Shown: positions 1 through 11,969 of the stretch, piece by piece
Numbering within the stretch: the first letter of the stretch is position 1
How the letters are laid out: each line of letters starts with the position of its first letter
Source: Sophora flavescens
Taxonomy: Eukaryota; Streptophyta; Magnoliopsida; Fabales; Fabaceae
Reading direction: 5' to 3'
Length of the DNA: 64,000 bases
NCBI GenBank assembly: GCA_030762895.1
Contig: JAUPTC010000134.1
Span: 1-64,000 of the forward strand
The notes under the pieces: generated by a model
What the model saw: only the letters and a program-made list of their open reading frames with translations
What the model was told of the DNA's origin: nothing
Databases searched by the model: none
Translations under genes and position numbers: made by a program

Positions 1-475
1 TAGCGGCATACTCACTGATAGTCATGTCCTCTTGTTCGTGCTGCAGAAACTCAATCTCCTCTGCCCGACTCACTTCAGTAGAAGCATACTTCTCCAGAAA
101 TTTACTTCGAAGCACATTCCTGGTGATCGCTTCTTGTCTTGCCACTAACAGCTGGCAAGTTTCTCTCCACCAAAATCCAGCATCTCCTATCAACAGAAAT
201 GTCTCACAAGCTACCTTCCAACGATCAGGACATTCCATAGTTTGCAAGTTCCTTTCTATTTTCATAATCCAAAACTCAGTTTTCTCTGGATTAAGCTCAC
301 CATCAAATCGAGGTGGATTACTACGACGGAACTCAACTAGTCCTCTCTTCTCCGTCATTTCCTCCTTATGACATGCCACAGTTGATGTTATCTCCCTCAA
401 GACTTGTACAGCTACAACAATATCTTCGGAATCCTTAATTGCAGAATCATATCTACTCATTTCCGGACAAACCAT
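1..475 (-). pseudogene. Ty3/gypsy-type Gag, N-terminal part (copy A)
   Basis: The minus strand from an ATG at 475 encodes the start of a plant gypsy Gag. A short N-terminal segment is followed by the retrotransposon gag domain, with a W-W-R-E core around 160-180 and a downstream E-Y-A near position 5. The frame is broken by small indels. The window cuts the gene at position 1; copy B shows the rest. Gag forms the virus-like particle that packages element RNA. No polymerase follows in the copy B equivalent, so the element is probably non-autonomous. Confidence 0.75.
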
Positions 476-768
476 GATTTTCTATAAAAGCATGGTAGTC
501 AAAACTAGGAAGAAAACTATACATCAAAATCTGTCCAATATTATTCCTCCTAGGGAATAATAATGAAAAGATCAACAAACAATGTTGTATCCTTTCGGAA
601 CAATGTTATGAAGAACACAAACACAACCAAGGACAGACTAACGTCATTATCCTTCCAAACATTGGTTCTTTATTGAACCAAAAACAAAAAACACTTAACA
701 AACAATCAGAGAAAACACAACAAAGACGACAACAGACCTAAACCCCAAAGCCCAAAAGACTCGGCCAT

Positions 769-779
769 CTCTGATACCA
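769..779 (-). other. Primer binding site, initiator tRNA-Met (copy A)
   Basis: The minus strand reads TGGTATCAGAG, complementary to the 3' end of plant initiator tRNA-Met. It sits four bases inside the LTR edge at 784 and about 290 bases upstream of the gag ATG, which is the expected order for a minus-strand LTR retrotransposon. Confidence 0.8.
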
Positions 780-783
780 ATAA

Positions 784-2280
784 TGTAACACCCTTCTCGG
801 GCACTACATCGTAAGTGACATTTTAAGGTCGAAAAGTAAGTTAATTAAAATTGGCTATAAAAGAATGGGGTGATTTTTTTCTTTTCGTGAGTCATAAATA
901 TAAGCTGCTTTGTTTTAAATGAATGGACAATCAAATATTCCATTATCACAATTGGGATCATAAGCTCGAAAATCATTTACATAATACCTAACCCGACTCA
1001 TAAAACAGAAATCATAGAATATACAAACTCAACATAAAGATGTGGAGACGCAGCTCCTAAAGTATAAGATACTTGGAGTCACAGCTCCATAGACAGATTA
1101 CATTAACTCCCAAACTTACCCAGCTGGCCAAACTAAAATATAAAAGACCATCATTTCTCGTTCATCGTGAGAAGGACAAACTCAACCGACGAGATCTAGT
1201 AGAAACTCTATTTGAGTCCACTACCAACGTCGAACAAAGGACACTACTAGAGATACTACAATAGTAACTCTCGAACTAAGCCATTTCCTTTTCCAAGAGG
1301 AAAATATGGTCGACAAACCATCGATAGTCGGAAGATGTCCACTAGAAACTCCACCATATCGTCCGCATGCTCGAATCCCATCCTCTACGATCGTCGCAAG
1401 CGACATCTTGACGTCTCAATCTTCTCAAAAGAATACAGAAGGCACATAGCCAGCCGACATAAGCAATATAAAAAATTAGGAGGTGAGATTTCCATTTATC
1501 TTACACATAAGGCAGACATGCGGTGGTACGACTTTCAGTGACGTACAATTATCAATATTCAATCAAATCTACATTCAATCAAATTTACATTCATAACAGA
1601 ACAATAATGTTTCATAGAAACATGATCCCAGACAATGTTTTCCTAGATAGAAGACATCTAAGACTTGAGAAATGACCTCTTAATTCCTATACCATGGTTT
1701 TAAGAGCAGTCGAGAGAGAGTGGTTCGGAGGATTGTTCGGACTACGCCAGGCTTGGGCAATAGAATGCGTCCATAGTCATAAATCGTGTACATTGGCTTT
1801 TTGGGAACATCCTACATTACCGAGAAAACATGTAGCGTCTAGTTGAGTATGTCGGCACATTGCAAGATCACCACGTCACGGAAGGATCTACCAATCGAGC
1901 CCTTGTGAGTATTTCATACCCCGACATCCCCTAGCATCAATAGATATTCACTACAGAATTAGCACCCACATTAAAGTGTTAGCTCGATCTCCTAGGCACG
2001 ACGGCCTTAAAGAACATAGTTTCACTTTGTGTTTAGGCAAACTTTGCTTGAAAGATGCGTTCTTCTCGTCTATCCACCTGATGACCTCTTGATTCCAACG
2101 GAATCTATTCAACGTCTTTATCGGATGCTAGCTGTTTTTAAGTCCGAATCACCGATACTTAACATCGAGCTAACGTTCTTAAGTAACCTTTCATCTTTGT
2201 GCAAAGGTACTTTAAAACACTGGATTAATTGCTTTCTTGCAACACCAAATAAGAAAAATATTTTTTATCCTTGAGAATTG
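784..2280 (-). mobile_element. LTR of the gypsy element (copy A; far end uncertain)
   Basis: The inner edge is TGTAACACCC on the plus strand directly after the primer site, so on the minus strand the LTR ends in GGGTGTTACA. Small open frames inside (for example 1073-1264, 1335-1541 and 2029-2274) match no family I recognise and differ between A and B by indels, so I treat them as non-coding. The outer boundary could not be fixed; 2280 is only where the copia-type gag 3' flank becomes plausible. Confidence 0.5.
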
Positions 2281-2533
2281 TATGGGTCGTTGCACTATCA
2301 GTGAGACACATATCTCCATTATTGATGCCAATGACAACACTCATTTTTCTAAAAAGAATAAAAATAAACAAATACTAAGAAGTACAAGAAAATATTTGAA
2401 AAGATAACAACCTCATAAGTAAATTATTTATTGCTTTAAAAATAAAAATACATTAAACATAAAGTTCAATAACTTCAAAGCATAAGGAATTCAAAACACA
2501 CTAAAAATAAAGCTTAATAACATTAAAAAAAAC

Positions 2534-3573
2534 TTATTTCTTGACACTCCCATCTCCGATAAGATGATCAATTTTTCCATCGGGATTAGTAAAGAAGTCA
2601 GCAACATATAGATGAGTGACATCCATACCCATAATCAGAATCACCATCTTCATAAGCAAAATGTTTCTCTATCTTTTTCCCTTTACTTTTAAGTGATTCT
2701 TGATAAAGGTCAATAAGATGCTTTGGTGTACGACAGGTAAGTGACCAATGGCCTTTGCCACCACAACGATAGCATATGTTTTCATCATGCTTGCTATTCT
2801 GCCCACTTTTTTCCTTATCATTTTTCCCACTATTTTTCCACTTATGGTGAGAATAAGTGTTCTTGGAAATTCCACCACGACCATGTCCATGACCACAGCT
2901 ACGACCACGATCACGACTACGACCCACGACCACGACCTTGTCCATAATTATAGTGGTCGTGAGTTGCTACATTCACTTCTAGGAATGGAGCACTACCAAT
3001 CGGACGGGCCTCATGATTTTTCATTAAAAGCCCATTATTTTGTTCAGCCACAAGTAGGCAAGAAATTAACTCAAAATATTTCTTAAAACTTTTTTCTCGA
3101 TTTTTCTTTGCTGCAGAGCACATTAGATGCATGGAAAGTGGAGAATGTCTTTTCTAACATATCATCATCGGTGACCTTTTCTCTACACAATTTCAATTGA
3201 GAAGTAATTCTAAATATTGTTGAATTATGCTCACTTGTGGTTTTAAAATCTTGTAAACGTAAATGCATCCAATCTTAATGAGGTTTTGGAAGAATTAAAG
3301 TTCTTTTTGGTGCTCATATCTTTCTTTCAAATTATTCCAAAGAACAAGTGGGTCTTTTACCATAAGATACTTAGTTTTTAGACCTTCATGAAGATGGTGG
3401 CAGAGAAATATCATCGCTTTAGCCTTATCTTGATTAGATGCTTTATTTCCTTCTTTGATAGTGTCTCCAAGACCATTTGCATCTAAATGAATTTTAGCAT
3501 CTAGTACCCAAGATAAATAATTCTTCCTTGTAATGTCAAGGGCCACAAACTCAAGTTTTGCAAGATTCGACAT
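2534..3573 (-). pseudogene. Ty1/copia-type Gag-only protein (copy A)
   Basis: The minus-strand product starts MSNLAKLEF at 3573. It has the copia Gag (UBN2-like) region, an Arg/Gly/His-rich low-complexity stretch near 2880-2950, and a CCHC zinc knuckle of form CYRCGGKGHWSLTC near 2730-2775. It ends with an acidic tail and a TAA at 2534-2536. No protease, integrase or reverse transcriptase follows, so this is a Gag-only copy. The frame is broken by an indel and an in-frame TAA after the KEL segment, both shared with copy B. Copy A also has private indels near 2925 and 3110. RNA binding through the zinc knuckle is the family expectation. Confidence 0.8.
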
Positions 3574-3588
3574 ATTTAGTACTATCAT

Positions 3589-3948
3589 CAGGGCCGGTCC
3601 AACGTATTTTGTGACCTAAAGCGTAATTTGAGATGAGACCTTTTTAAAAATAATAATAATGATATTTTTATTAAAGTATTATATTTTTATTTAAATTTTA
3701 TCTTTGTTATAAATTTCTATATTTTTTAAGTGTAATTGTTATGATTGATATAAATTTTTGTTGTGTACACGTGCAACCACATGTAAGATTTTTTATAGTT
3801 TAGGATTTTAAATTATTTTCCTTTATAAGATTTAAAAACCAAAAAAAATATTTGAAGGCCTAAATTTAGAAGTCAAAATACAAAAAAAAAATAAAAAATT
3901 GAGGCCTAAAACCTTAGCCTTAGTGGCTTTATGGTTGGGCCGGCCATG
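3589..3948. mobile_element. hAT-like MITE, 360 bp (copy A)
   Basis: The element begins CAGGGCCGGTCC and ends with the near-inverse GGGCCGGCCATG. It is flanked by direct repeats CTATCAT (3582-3588 and 3949-3955), a 7-8 bp target duplication typical of hAT elements. The interior is AT-rich and non-coding. It lies just upstream of the copia-type gag start, and the target duplication supplies an extra in-frame upstream ATG. Confidence 0.75.
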
Positions 3949-3955
3949 CTATCAT

Positions 3956-4915
3956 AAAAGTATAAAACAAGTTAGGTAACATAATTAGTACATTTTCTTA
4001 TCATTAGCCTTTATTTGATTGCAAATGGCTTAAACAGAATTGCAAATGGCTTAAACAGAATCACAAAAGAAATCTCATGTGTTCAAACACCCAAAACAGT
4101 ACCTCATGAAATAGGGAGGCTTTATTTACTATTTAGAACATCAAAACAATTAGGTAAAGAAGAATTGAATCCAAGATACCAGAATAGCACGTTCAAAACA
4201 TACAAAGGCACATGATATTAGAATTCACCAAATTTCTAGGAAGGTTATATTATATCAACAAGCATCACACAAAAATCTATTCCCAATCAGAGAGGAGAAT
4301 CTAACCACGAGCAGTTCATCAAACACATTGACAACGAAAATTATCATATCAGAATATCAAACAACCCATCTCATCCCTTAAACATATCAATTATTGCCAC
4401 ACTAAATACAGCTCTGTCATATCTGATTATCGGGTAATGCTAATGGGACTCCAAATTACCTATTAACACTACTAACCAATCATAATTAACTTTAGTCTTT
4501 AATTTTACAAAATTATCATTAGTTAACGAAGAGTGTGAAATGATAATTGAAAGTGATAAATAGTCTAAACCCTAATTATATCAAACATATCAACTATGCT
4601 TACACTACATACAATTCAGTAGTGGATACATAGCCAAAATGAAAAATAACAAAAAACAAAAATACCAAATTCACATAATCCACCAAAGCATTTAGCATGT
4701 TAAATAGCAAATAATGACAAGTTTACCACCAACAATCTCCTAATTACTCAATTAGCTAGCAAAAGTTAAACCTTAGGCATTATACACAGTTGAATGATCA
4801 ATCCTACCCTATCAACTAATGAAACCTGCTTTGCATGATATGTTACGATTACTGAGACCATATATGAAGCTTCTTGCATGTTTGGTGGGTAGGAATGCAA
4901 CATTTCTTCTGCTTG
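3956..4915. other. AT-rich non-coding flank downstream of the MYB gene (copy A)
   Basis: No gene seen. It contains a perfect 21-base tandem duplication (units 4019-4039 and 4040-4060). The short plus-strand frame at 4015-4215 is built on that duplication and has no recognisable domain. The segment is conserved in copy B at 42070-43042. Confidence 0.6.
4019..4060. repeat. 21-bp direct tandem repeat, two units
   Basis: Two identical units beginning TTGCAAATGGC lie head to tail. The same duplication is present in copy B at 42133-42174, so it predates the A/B split. Confidence 0.9.
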
Positions 4916-5968
4916 CTACAATTCTTGTGACTGCTGCATTATAACATCTGTAGGAGGAACCCAATTGTGGTTATTAGGGATGCGAGGGAGCAAGTTCTGA
5001 ATGGACTCTTCTAAAGTTTTGTCATGAATGCTTGATCTTTTCCTCTTCTTCTTTGAGACATTCTTTGAAGCATCTTTGTGAAGGAAATATTTCACAGGCA
5101 TGACTAGCAACTTGAGTTGAAGTTCTTGTTACAAAATAATATCTTGAAATGCTTTTCCAATCTCCCCTACCAAAATGTTTAAGCCCAAGGAGAAATAACC
5201 TGTCACATAAAGGAAACACATTCATTTAAGCATTCCATACAATTGTGATAGAAATCAATGAATGCAATAACAATAACAGCCCCCCTCCTCCCCTCCTTAA
5301 AAGAATAAAATTAAAAGAACAGATTAGACTACATTAGATTAGATACTTGAACTTCCAAAGCAAACCAACACTATATACCAAAACACACAAAATAATACAA
5401 ACTTATAGATCTTGCTAACGATTGCTCTAAGGACACTGGCTAAGAAAGCCAAAAATAGCAATATTTCATTGAAAAATCAAGTATTTATCTTTTCAAAACA
5501 TTTAATACACTACTTTCTAATAAAATATTTTTGTTCTTAACCAATATCCTAGTTAGCATTCTCCAAACTTATATAACCAGCAAAACCAGCAAAGAAAATA
5601 TCTTCCAATGTTTCATAGAGATACCCCTGTTCATCTTCAGTCCACGGCGTCCCTTTGTTGCTCAGAATGGGAGGTGGCTGCACTGGTGGTGCGCGACATG
5701 CACCTCCTCCGCCGCAGCCACTTCCACGTCGACATTGGAATCCCACAGCAAGTCGAGCTGACCCGACTCGATGAGGAAGAGATCATTTTTCAATATCGTA
5801 AAGCGCTCCTTCATATCCTCAGCGACCAACCTCCGGAGATGTGCATAGCTATCTTCTCCCACCGGTTGGGATCGTTTGTCGGAATCATCGCCAGAGCTCG
5901 CTCAAATGCCTCGTTATCAGCCCGAGTCCACTCTCTCGGGGGACTTTAGTCTGTGACGGAATCGACAT
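4916..5968 (-). pseudogene. DIVARICATA-type two-repeat MYB protein (copy A)
   Basis: Exon 1 (5968-5625) encodes a first MYB/SANT-like repeat (REWTRADNEAFERALAM through GGWSPEDMKERF). It continues to a linker with PPPILSNKGTPWTEDE that opens the second repeat. The donor is GG|GTATCT and the acceptor is GACAG|G before 5199. Exon 2 (5199-4916) gives LFLLGLKHFGRGDW and the region where SHAQKYF belongs. In copy A the last motif is frameshifted (SHA then out of frame), and exon 1 has an extra indel near 5818 compared with copy B. A further frameshift between the acidic linker and PPPILSNK is shared by both copies. Members of this family are nuclear DNA-binding regulators recognising I-box-like sites. 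Confidence 0.8.
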
Positions 5969-6188
5969 GCCGTAAGGGTTGAGTTGACACTCATATATTC
6001 TTCTTCTACTACTTCTGGTTTTCTTGCGCGGGATATTCAAAGCCTTTTAAGGTTCTTGACTTCTCGTTGACGTCGTTGTGGAGTCAGAGTTTGTTTTGGG
6101 TTCGTGTTAGTTAGTTATTTATTTATAATGAGTTTAATAACAAGTTACAACTCTAACGAGATCCAGATTCTTGCTGGGGAGTTATAAG
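5969..6188 (-). promoter_or_regulatory. Probable promoter and 5' leader of the MYB gene (copy A)
   Basis: On the minus strand a TATA-like TATAAATAAAT lies near 6116-6127, about 150 bases before the ATG at 5968. A TGACGTC (bZIP-type ACGT core) lies in the probable leader near 6069-6075. The hAT MITE at 6189 abuts this region and would sit about 60 bases upstream of the TATA-like box. Position and composition only; no expression evidence. Confidence 0.35.
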
Positions 6189-6968
6189 CAGGGGTGTTCA
6201 TCAACCGATCCAAACCCACTCAAACCGCAAAAACCGAATCGAAAAACCAAAAACCGAAAAAACCAAAAACAGAAAAACCGCAATTTTTTATTGGATTGGA
6301 TTGGGATTTTGGATCCTATAGTGAAATCCAATCCAAACCGATCTATTACATACATATACTATTATTTTTGAAATTATAGTATTACTCATTCTTAAACATT
6401 ATTCTTCATACTTTTATGTCCCTCATTCTCTTTTTTTTTTGATAAAGTCCCTCATTCTCTTTAATATTTTTGTTGGAATGACATATATAAGACTATTTAG
6501 AATAAATATTAATGTCTTGAAGTTATATTTTACTAAAAGTTTTGATGCATAGCATATATATATTTGATTGAGTAATCATGAAAAATAGGAAAACAATTAA
6601 GTAAATTTGAAAATTAATTAGCTACAATTTATTTGTAGCCAATTCAAGGAAAAAATAGGATAAGTGTGAGTAGATGTAGAGAATTAATATAAAAGAACGT
6701 GTTAAAAAATATCAATAATTTTTTTCTTCTCAAACTCCCAAATTAAAACAAATATTATCTTTTATCCACTATTAAATAAGTAGAAAGGACACTTGACATT
6801 AAAAAAAAATAAAGTATGATAAAAACCGAATTATTTGATTGGATTGGATCGGATCGGATTTTTTTAAGGAAGCAAACCGATCCAATCCAAACCACACGAT
6901 GTTTTCATCATTGGATCAGATGGATTTTTAGCTCAAAACCGATCCAATCCAATCCGCGAACACCCCTA
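6189..6968. mobile_element. hAT MITE, 780 bp, 8-bp target duplication GTTATAAG (copy A)
   Basis: The left end CAGGGGTGTTC and right end GAACACCCCTA are terminal inverted repeats. They are flanked by exact direct repeats GTTATAAG at 6181-6188 and 6969-6976. Subterminal regions are rich in repeated AACCGA, CGATCCAA and GGATTGGAT words. The short plus-strand frame inside (6171-6371) is an artefact of this Lys/Asn-rich composition. An 8-bp duplication and a CAGGG terminus fit the hAT superfamily. Confidence 0.85.
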
Positions 6969-7301
6969 GTTATAAGTCTAAACAGATTTTGTTAAAATTC
7001 AAATTCAAATCAAAATTAATTGGATTGAATTAGATTATTTTTTATTTTGTTTTTTGGAGAATATTTTGGGTTATATTTTCAGATGATTTTATATTATATT
7101 TTCAATTTATTCTTTTACTTATAGTTATTATAACAACTAATGCACTTTTATAATATTTCAAATTAAATATTATTTAAAAACGTAAATTGAATCATTTTAT
7201 TTGTTATTTATTTTAAATGAGCCGAACTCTAATAATTATGCTTAAAACGTTTTTATCCAACCATTGACAAATTCAAGTTATTTTGAATTGAATTAATTTT
7301 A

Positions 7302-8049
7302 GGTTTAACTATTGAGAAGATCCCTAAACTATTTGGGAATTTTCAAATAGGTCCCTATACTAAAAAAAATTGTAATTGGATCCTCGAACTTTTATAAAGT
7401 TTTCAATTGAGTCCCTATACTAAAAAAATTCTAATTGTGTCCCTGAACTTATATAAAATTTTCAATGGAGTCCCTGGGGTAGGGTTCCATGAAGAGGTCT
7501 ATAAGTCTGCTAATGTGAAACGTGACATGGAATTCCCCCAAATTTATATTTAGGGTTGCAAGATACCAAAATGTTCAGCTAGAAAACCAAAACACGACTT
7601 GAGATTGTTTTTCCTCCATCTGAACAAATAGTTTATTCCTTCTCCGATTTATGTTTTACGGTTGTATATCTCTTCCTTGAAATAATTTCGTCCAAAATAG
7701 TTCCCTCACTTGCAATTTACTACATCTCGCTTCATCTTGTTACATCTTGCTACATTTTATTGTGACAATGTCTGAAGGTTCATCTTCCACCCAAACTACT
7801 CATAAATGATCAGCTTTGTTGAAATCATTATTTTTCATCCAATTCTACATATCAATAACGAATTTTATAATTTAGGGACCCCATGGAAAATTTTATATAA
7901 GTTCAGGGTCCCAATTAAAAACTTCTTTTAGTTCAGGGACCCAATTGAATACTTTATAAAAGTTCGATGACCCAATTGCAAATTTTTTTAGTATATGGAC
8001 TTATTTGAAAATTCCCAAATAGTTCAGGAACCTACTCAATAGTTAAACA
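7302..8049. mobile_element. Foldback MITE with long imperfect inverted arms (copy A)
   Basis: It starts GGTTTAACTATTGAG and ends with the inverse CTCAATAGTTAAAC. About 170 bases at each end form imperfect inverted arms carrying repeated words such as AGTCCCTATACTAAAA. The centre is unique sequence without a gene. No clear target duplication was found, so the superfamily is left open. Confidence 0.7.
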
Positions 8050-8170
8050 TGTACTAAAATATTTGGTTTTCAATACTAAAGAACCAGTTATATTAGATTT
8101 ATTTGCTGTAAAGTGAGCTTGCTTATGATGTGACCCTACTGCATTTAGTAGCTACAATAACATGTATATT

Positions 8171-8460
8171 GTAACATTTATTAAAATGTAAAAAAAAACG
8201 TAATTAGTAAAATTTTTAAAATGTTACAAAAAGAAATCAGTAACATTTTTGAAATGTTACAAAAAAATTGGTAAATTAGTAACATTTTTAAAATGTTATA
8301 AAAAGCGGTAAATTAGTAACATTTTTGAATGTTGTTAATGATATGTTAAAGTGTTGTTAAAACCTTTTAATAACACGGCCAATATATAACATTTTTGAAA
8401 ATGTTACTAACACAAATAGTAACATTTTTGATAATTTAGTAATATTTTTCAAATGTTACT
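8171..8460. repeat. Cluster of GTAACATTTTT / AAATGTTAC motifs (copy A)
   Basis: About ten copies of GTAACATTTTTGAAATGTTAC-like short palindromes and half-sites occur at irregular spacing. Such motif clusters are seen in subterminal regions of CACTA-type transposons, but no CACTA terminus was found at either side. No gene. Confidence 0.5.
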
Positions 8461-8483
8461 AAATCTCAATAATGTTGTACTGT

Positions 8484-8546
8484 GAGAAAGTAAGAATGTA
8501 TTTTACCTTTGATTTAATAAAAATCTATAAACATTCTTACTTTCTC
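8484..8546. repeat. Short palindrome with 15-base arms
   Basis: GAGAAAGTAAGAATG and its exact inverse CATTCTTACTTTCTC are separated by about 33 bases. The same palindrome is in copy B (46627-46689). It directly follows the GTAACATTTTT cluster and may mark an element edge. Confidence 0.7.
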
Positions 8547-10588
8547 ACTTTATAGAGAGAATCTTATTTTAGAGGAAATCTAATTATATTAGATTGATTG
8601 ATTTTTCTTGTCGAAATCAACCAAATTCAATTTGATTTGTAACGACTTTCTAAGCAGTTGAAATTCAAAATTAATGTTTGTAATCAAAACAGAAATTCAA
8701 AATTAATGTGACACAAATTTTTTTAATACTCTCTTCATATTTTTTTTGATGGATTAATACTCTCTTTTTAAATATAAGTTTTTTCCATTTGGTAATCTAA
8801 TGCTATTATCTCTACACAATTGTTTTTGACCCATGCCATGCATGGGTATACATTGCTTCTGAACATTTTTTATAAAATAATGTTTATAAAATAATTTATA
8901 TTTTAAATAAATAAATAAATTTTAATATTTTGTATTAAGAATTAGCTACCAAAATTGTTAAAAAATTTGATTTATCTCATGCAAAATTGAGGACAAAAGC
9001 CATCTTGTTGGGAACTTATAAAAATTGGAAAAGTTTTAATTGTATTTACTTATTTTTGGTTATAATGAAATTTGTATACATCATATCAAATATTATTAAA
9101 TTTAATTAAATAATCAATAAATTAAAATAAGAAATTTTAAAGTTTGAAACTATATTATATTAGAATTAAAATATAGATGACTAAATGATTAGTGTAACAT
9201 TATTATTTTTTTTTTGGCAAGAAACAGGGTAACATTATAAATTTAATTTACTAAATCAATTGCATCCAACTAAATATCATTCTTTGATTTATATCATTTA
9301 TAAATTTTTAATTTAAAACCAATAGATTTATGCTACATAAATAAGTACATATTCATTTAGTAGTAATGATTATATTAATTGCTTAAAATGCATATATTAT
9401 ATTATATTCAATTAAGGTTAGTATGAAAGAAATAGAGCTTATAATTGAATCTAATTTGAATAAAAATAAATAAATCATATAATGTGAGTATTGCTAATTA
9501 AAATATAGTAATTGCTTGTCGCTCTGATGAATTGATCGGCACCAATACCTCACAATTTATTTAGAATATTTTGAAATTCAATCATGTTCATATCTTGGAT
9601 TTTAGAATACATTTTGTACTAATTTATTTAAAAAGGTTTAATTTTGTCAAACATGGATCCCGTGTCTATCGAGTAAAGAAACCCTTAGGAACACTACCTC
9701 ACAATTCAGATTTACTTTTAGCGACCACGGTATATATTTTTTTCTTTGTAAGGGGTCCCTTTCCAAATCGTGGTTATCATTGTCATCCGATCCATCTTCG
9801 TATTCATCATCTTTCTCGTATTCTTTGAGGAAACTGAGAAGAGAGGGGCCATTTACCTTTTGGAGATTTATGATGGTGCTATGGATATTAAAAAAGAGCG
9901 AGAATTAGAGGGTTACAATTTTTAGAACCGTGCAGTGATTAAAAAAAATGAAGCGGGGATAGAATTCTAAAAAATGAGAAAAAATTTATGAGAATGAGCA
10001 AAGATGGTTAAATGAAGAAGATATTGGAGCCCTATCTTTTTCTTGTTATTCGGTTGGTGGCAAGTGGTGGCCTCCGATGGCGAGAGAGAAGAAGAGAGGC
10101 AGAAAGGCACAATGGTCGAGGGTGAAGTAGGGGAAGTGAAATGTAAGGATTTAAAATATATACACAGAGAATGGATCTAAAATGGTTTAAAATTGGGCAG
10201 TAATGATTTCATTATTATGATTATTTTGAATTATTTCCTTACAATAAATTATTTCATTATTGACATTTATTATGAATTACTTCCTTACGGCTACCAATAC
10301 TTAAATAAGAGTCAATGTTCTTATATTTAAGACAATTAGTGACATTTAACTATTATTTTGAATTGTTTCCTTTCAAAAGTTGAAAATGTCACATAAAAAT
10401 AAAAATCGACACATTTAACTTTAATTCTCTTCAAAAAAAATATTTTTTTCTATTCAAATATTTGAAAATACAACACAATTAAAGTTGGGCTTTTAATTGC
10501 CAATCAACATTATCTCTCAATCTTTTGACTGCCACAATGGTTGGGCTTAAATGATTATCAAATATAAACAATGCCAATCAAATCTATA
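8547..10588. other. AT-rich non-coding region (copy A)
   Basis: No gene seen. It contains a small hairpin near 8830-8850 (CCCATGC / GCATGGG) resembling the terminal hairpins at 21892 and 27761 but without a CTAG end. The plus-strand frame 9571-9828 has no recognisable domain. A purine-rich part near 9830-10140 has no coding frame. Conserved in copy B at about 46690-48732. Confidence 0.6.
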
Positions 10589-11243
10589 TCTATAAACAAT
10601 ACATTTCTATCCCCTATGCAATGTGGTGTTGCCATGTGTCACCTTCCATATGCAAGAAATGCAACAGTGTTTATGAATGAAAGTGTTAACACTACAACTT
10701 TTTGATTTATTATTGTATTTATAAATTAACAAAAATTATAAAAGTAAAAAATAAAAATTGAGCCAAAATTACCTAAATTTAAATCAAATAATAAATCGAA
10801 GTTTTAAATTTAAGTTAATTCTCTTATTTGAAAACTAATTTTGAAATTTCAATTTTGAATTTAAATTTAAATCAACTATAAAATTTGGTTAATTTCAAAA
10901 ATTAAATTTTAAATGTAATCTATAAACAATACATTTCTATCCCCTATGCAATGTGGTGTTGCCATGTGTCACCTTCCATATGCAAGAAATGCAACAATGT
11001 TTATGAATGACAAGTGTTAACACTACAATTTTTTGATTTATTATTGTATTTATAAATTAACAAAAAATAAAAAATAAAAATTGAGCCAAAATTACCTAAA
11101 TTTAAATCAAATAATAAATCAAAGTTTTAAATTTAAGTTAATTCTCTTATTTGAAAACTAATTTTTAAAATTTCAATTTTGAATTTAAATTTAAATCAAC
11201 TATAAAATTTGGTTAATTTCAAAAATTCAATTTTAAATGTAAT
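10589..11243. repeat. Direct tandem repeat, two units of about 330 bp (copy A)
   Basis: A unit beginning TCTATAAACAATACATT and ending near AAATGTAAT occurs at 10589-10918 and again from 10919, nearly identical. It is AT-rich, with no gene. Confidence 0.9.
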
Positions 11244-11613
11244 TAATATTATATAATTATTTAATTTATTTCAATTTCAATTTTAAGGTCATACCTAAAA
11301 TGTATTTACGTAAATATTATCAAATTTGAAATTAATTTGAAATTTAAAAAATTGAAACTGTATTTGAAATTGGAATTTAAATTTTAAACTTAACTAATAA
11401 TATCTAATTATTTAATTTATTTCTATTTTAATTTCAAATTTAAAGTCATACAATATATCTTTATGTAAATCTTATCAAATCTCACGTTTTACTAATTTTA
11501 AAATTTCAATTTTGCTTCAAATGGATGATAAGGTTGATTTATTATATTTGCAAATTTTTTTTTTTACTTTTATATTCTTATTTTATATTTTCTAATTTGT
11601 CTATATTTTTTAG
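11244..11613. other. AT-rich intron-like sequence before the RPA1-like exon
   Basis: No gene. The last 80 bases are strongly pyrimidine-rich and end TTTTTTAG at the splice acceptor for the exon at 11614. This is probably an intron of the RPA1-like gene or Helitron interior. Confidence 0.45.
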
Positions 11614-11882
11614 GATAAAAAATACAAGCTTTGGTACGGAGGACATTGATATATAGGATTCAGCCAAAACTAGTTGAACCCCGTGTTAATACTATAGCTG
11701 AATTTGGGGTGACTTCAAATGGTGGTGACTATAGAACAATGAGACATCAATATCGACAAACTTTGAAGTACGAGACAGATGTGCACATTATGGAGAATTC
11801 AAAGATTGAAGGGAGTCCTTACTCATTTTATTCGTTTTCCAATGTCCTTTGTCAAGCAATTTCAACATATGCTATTTAGTTG
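11614..11882 (+). pseudogene. RPA1-like (DUF223, OB-fold) exon, first locus (copy A)
   Basis: After a good acceptor (TTTTTTAG|GATAAA) the plus strand encodes an RPA1-like OB-fold segment. It runs from K-I-Q-A-L-V-R-R-T-L-I-Y through AEFGVTSNGGDYRT to SPYSFYSFSNV. This is the core of the plant replication-protein-A1-like DUF223 family, which binds single-stranded DNA and is often carried by Helitrons. In copy A the end is frameshifted after SFSNV; copy B continues to NFNICYLVG. The following exon seems to lie beyond the LTR element at about 20852, where TNVIRLLTAFGADDKF is readable. The upstream exon was not found. Confidence 0.7.
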
Positions 11883-11964
11883 GCGAGTCTTAATTTTGTT
11901 TGTGATGATCGTCTCATTTTTTAGTCGAAATATTGCTTTCTTTTTTTTAAGCATTTATAATATC

Positions 11965-11969
11965 ATGGA
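11965..11969. repeat. Target site duplication ATGGA, left
   Basis: ATGGA directly precedes TGTAACACCC. The same five bases follow the 3' LTR at 20847-20851, which is the expected 5-bp duplication of an LTR retrotransposon. Confidence 0.9.

Noticed and set aside
2741..3086. Plus-strand His/Asp/Thr-rich frames (also at 40861-41205)
   Set aside because: Antisense shadows of the Arg/Gly/His-rich part of the copia-type Gag.
6194..6379. Lys/Asn/Pro-rich frames at the left end of the hAT MITE
   Set aside because: Composition artefact of AACCGA/AAACCAAAA subterminal repeats.
8825..8865. A third Helitron-like end (CCCATGC/GCATGGG hairpin)
   Set aside because: The spacing is similar to the other two, but CTAG is missing (TTCTGA instead).
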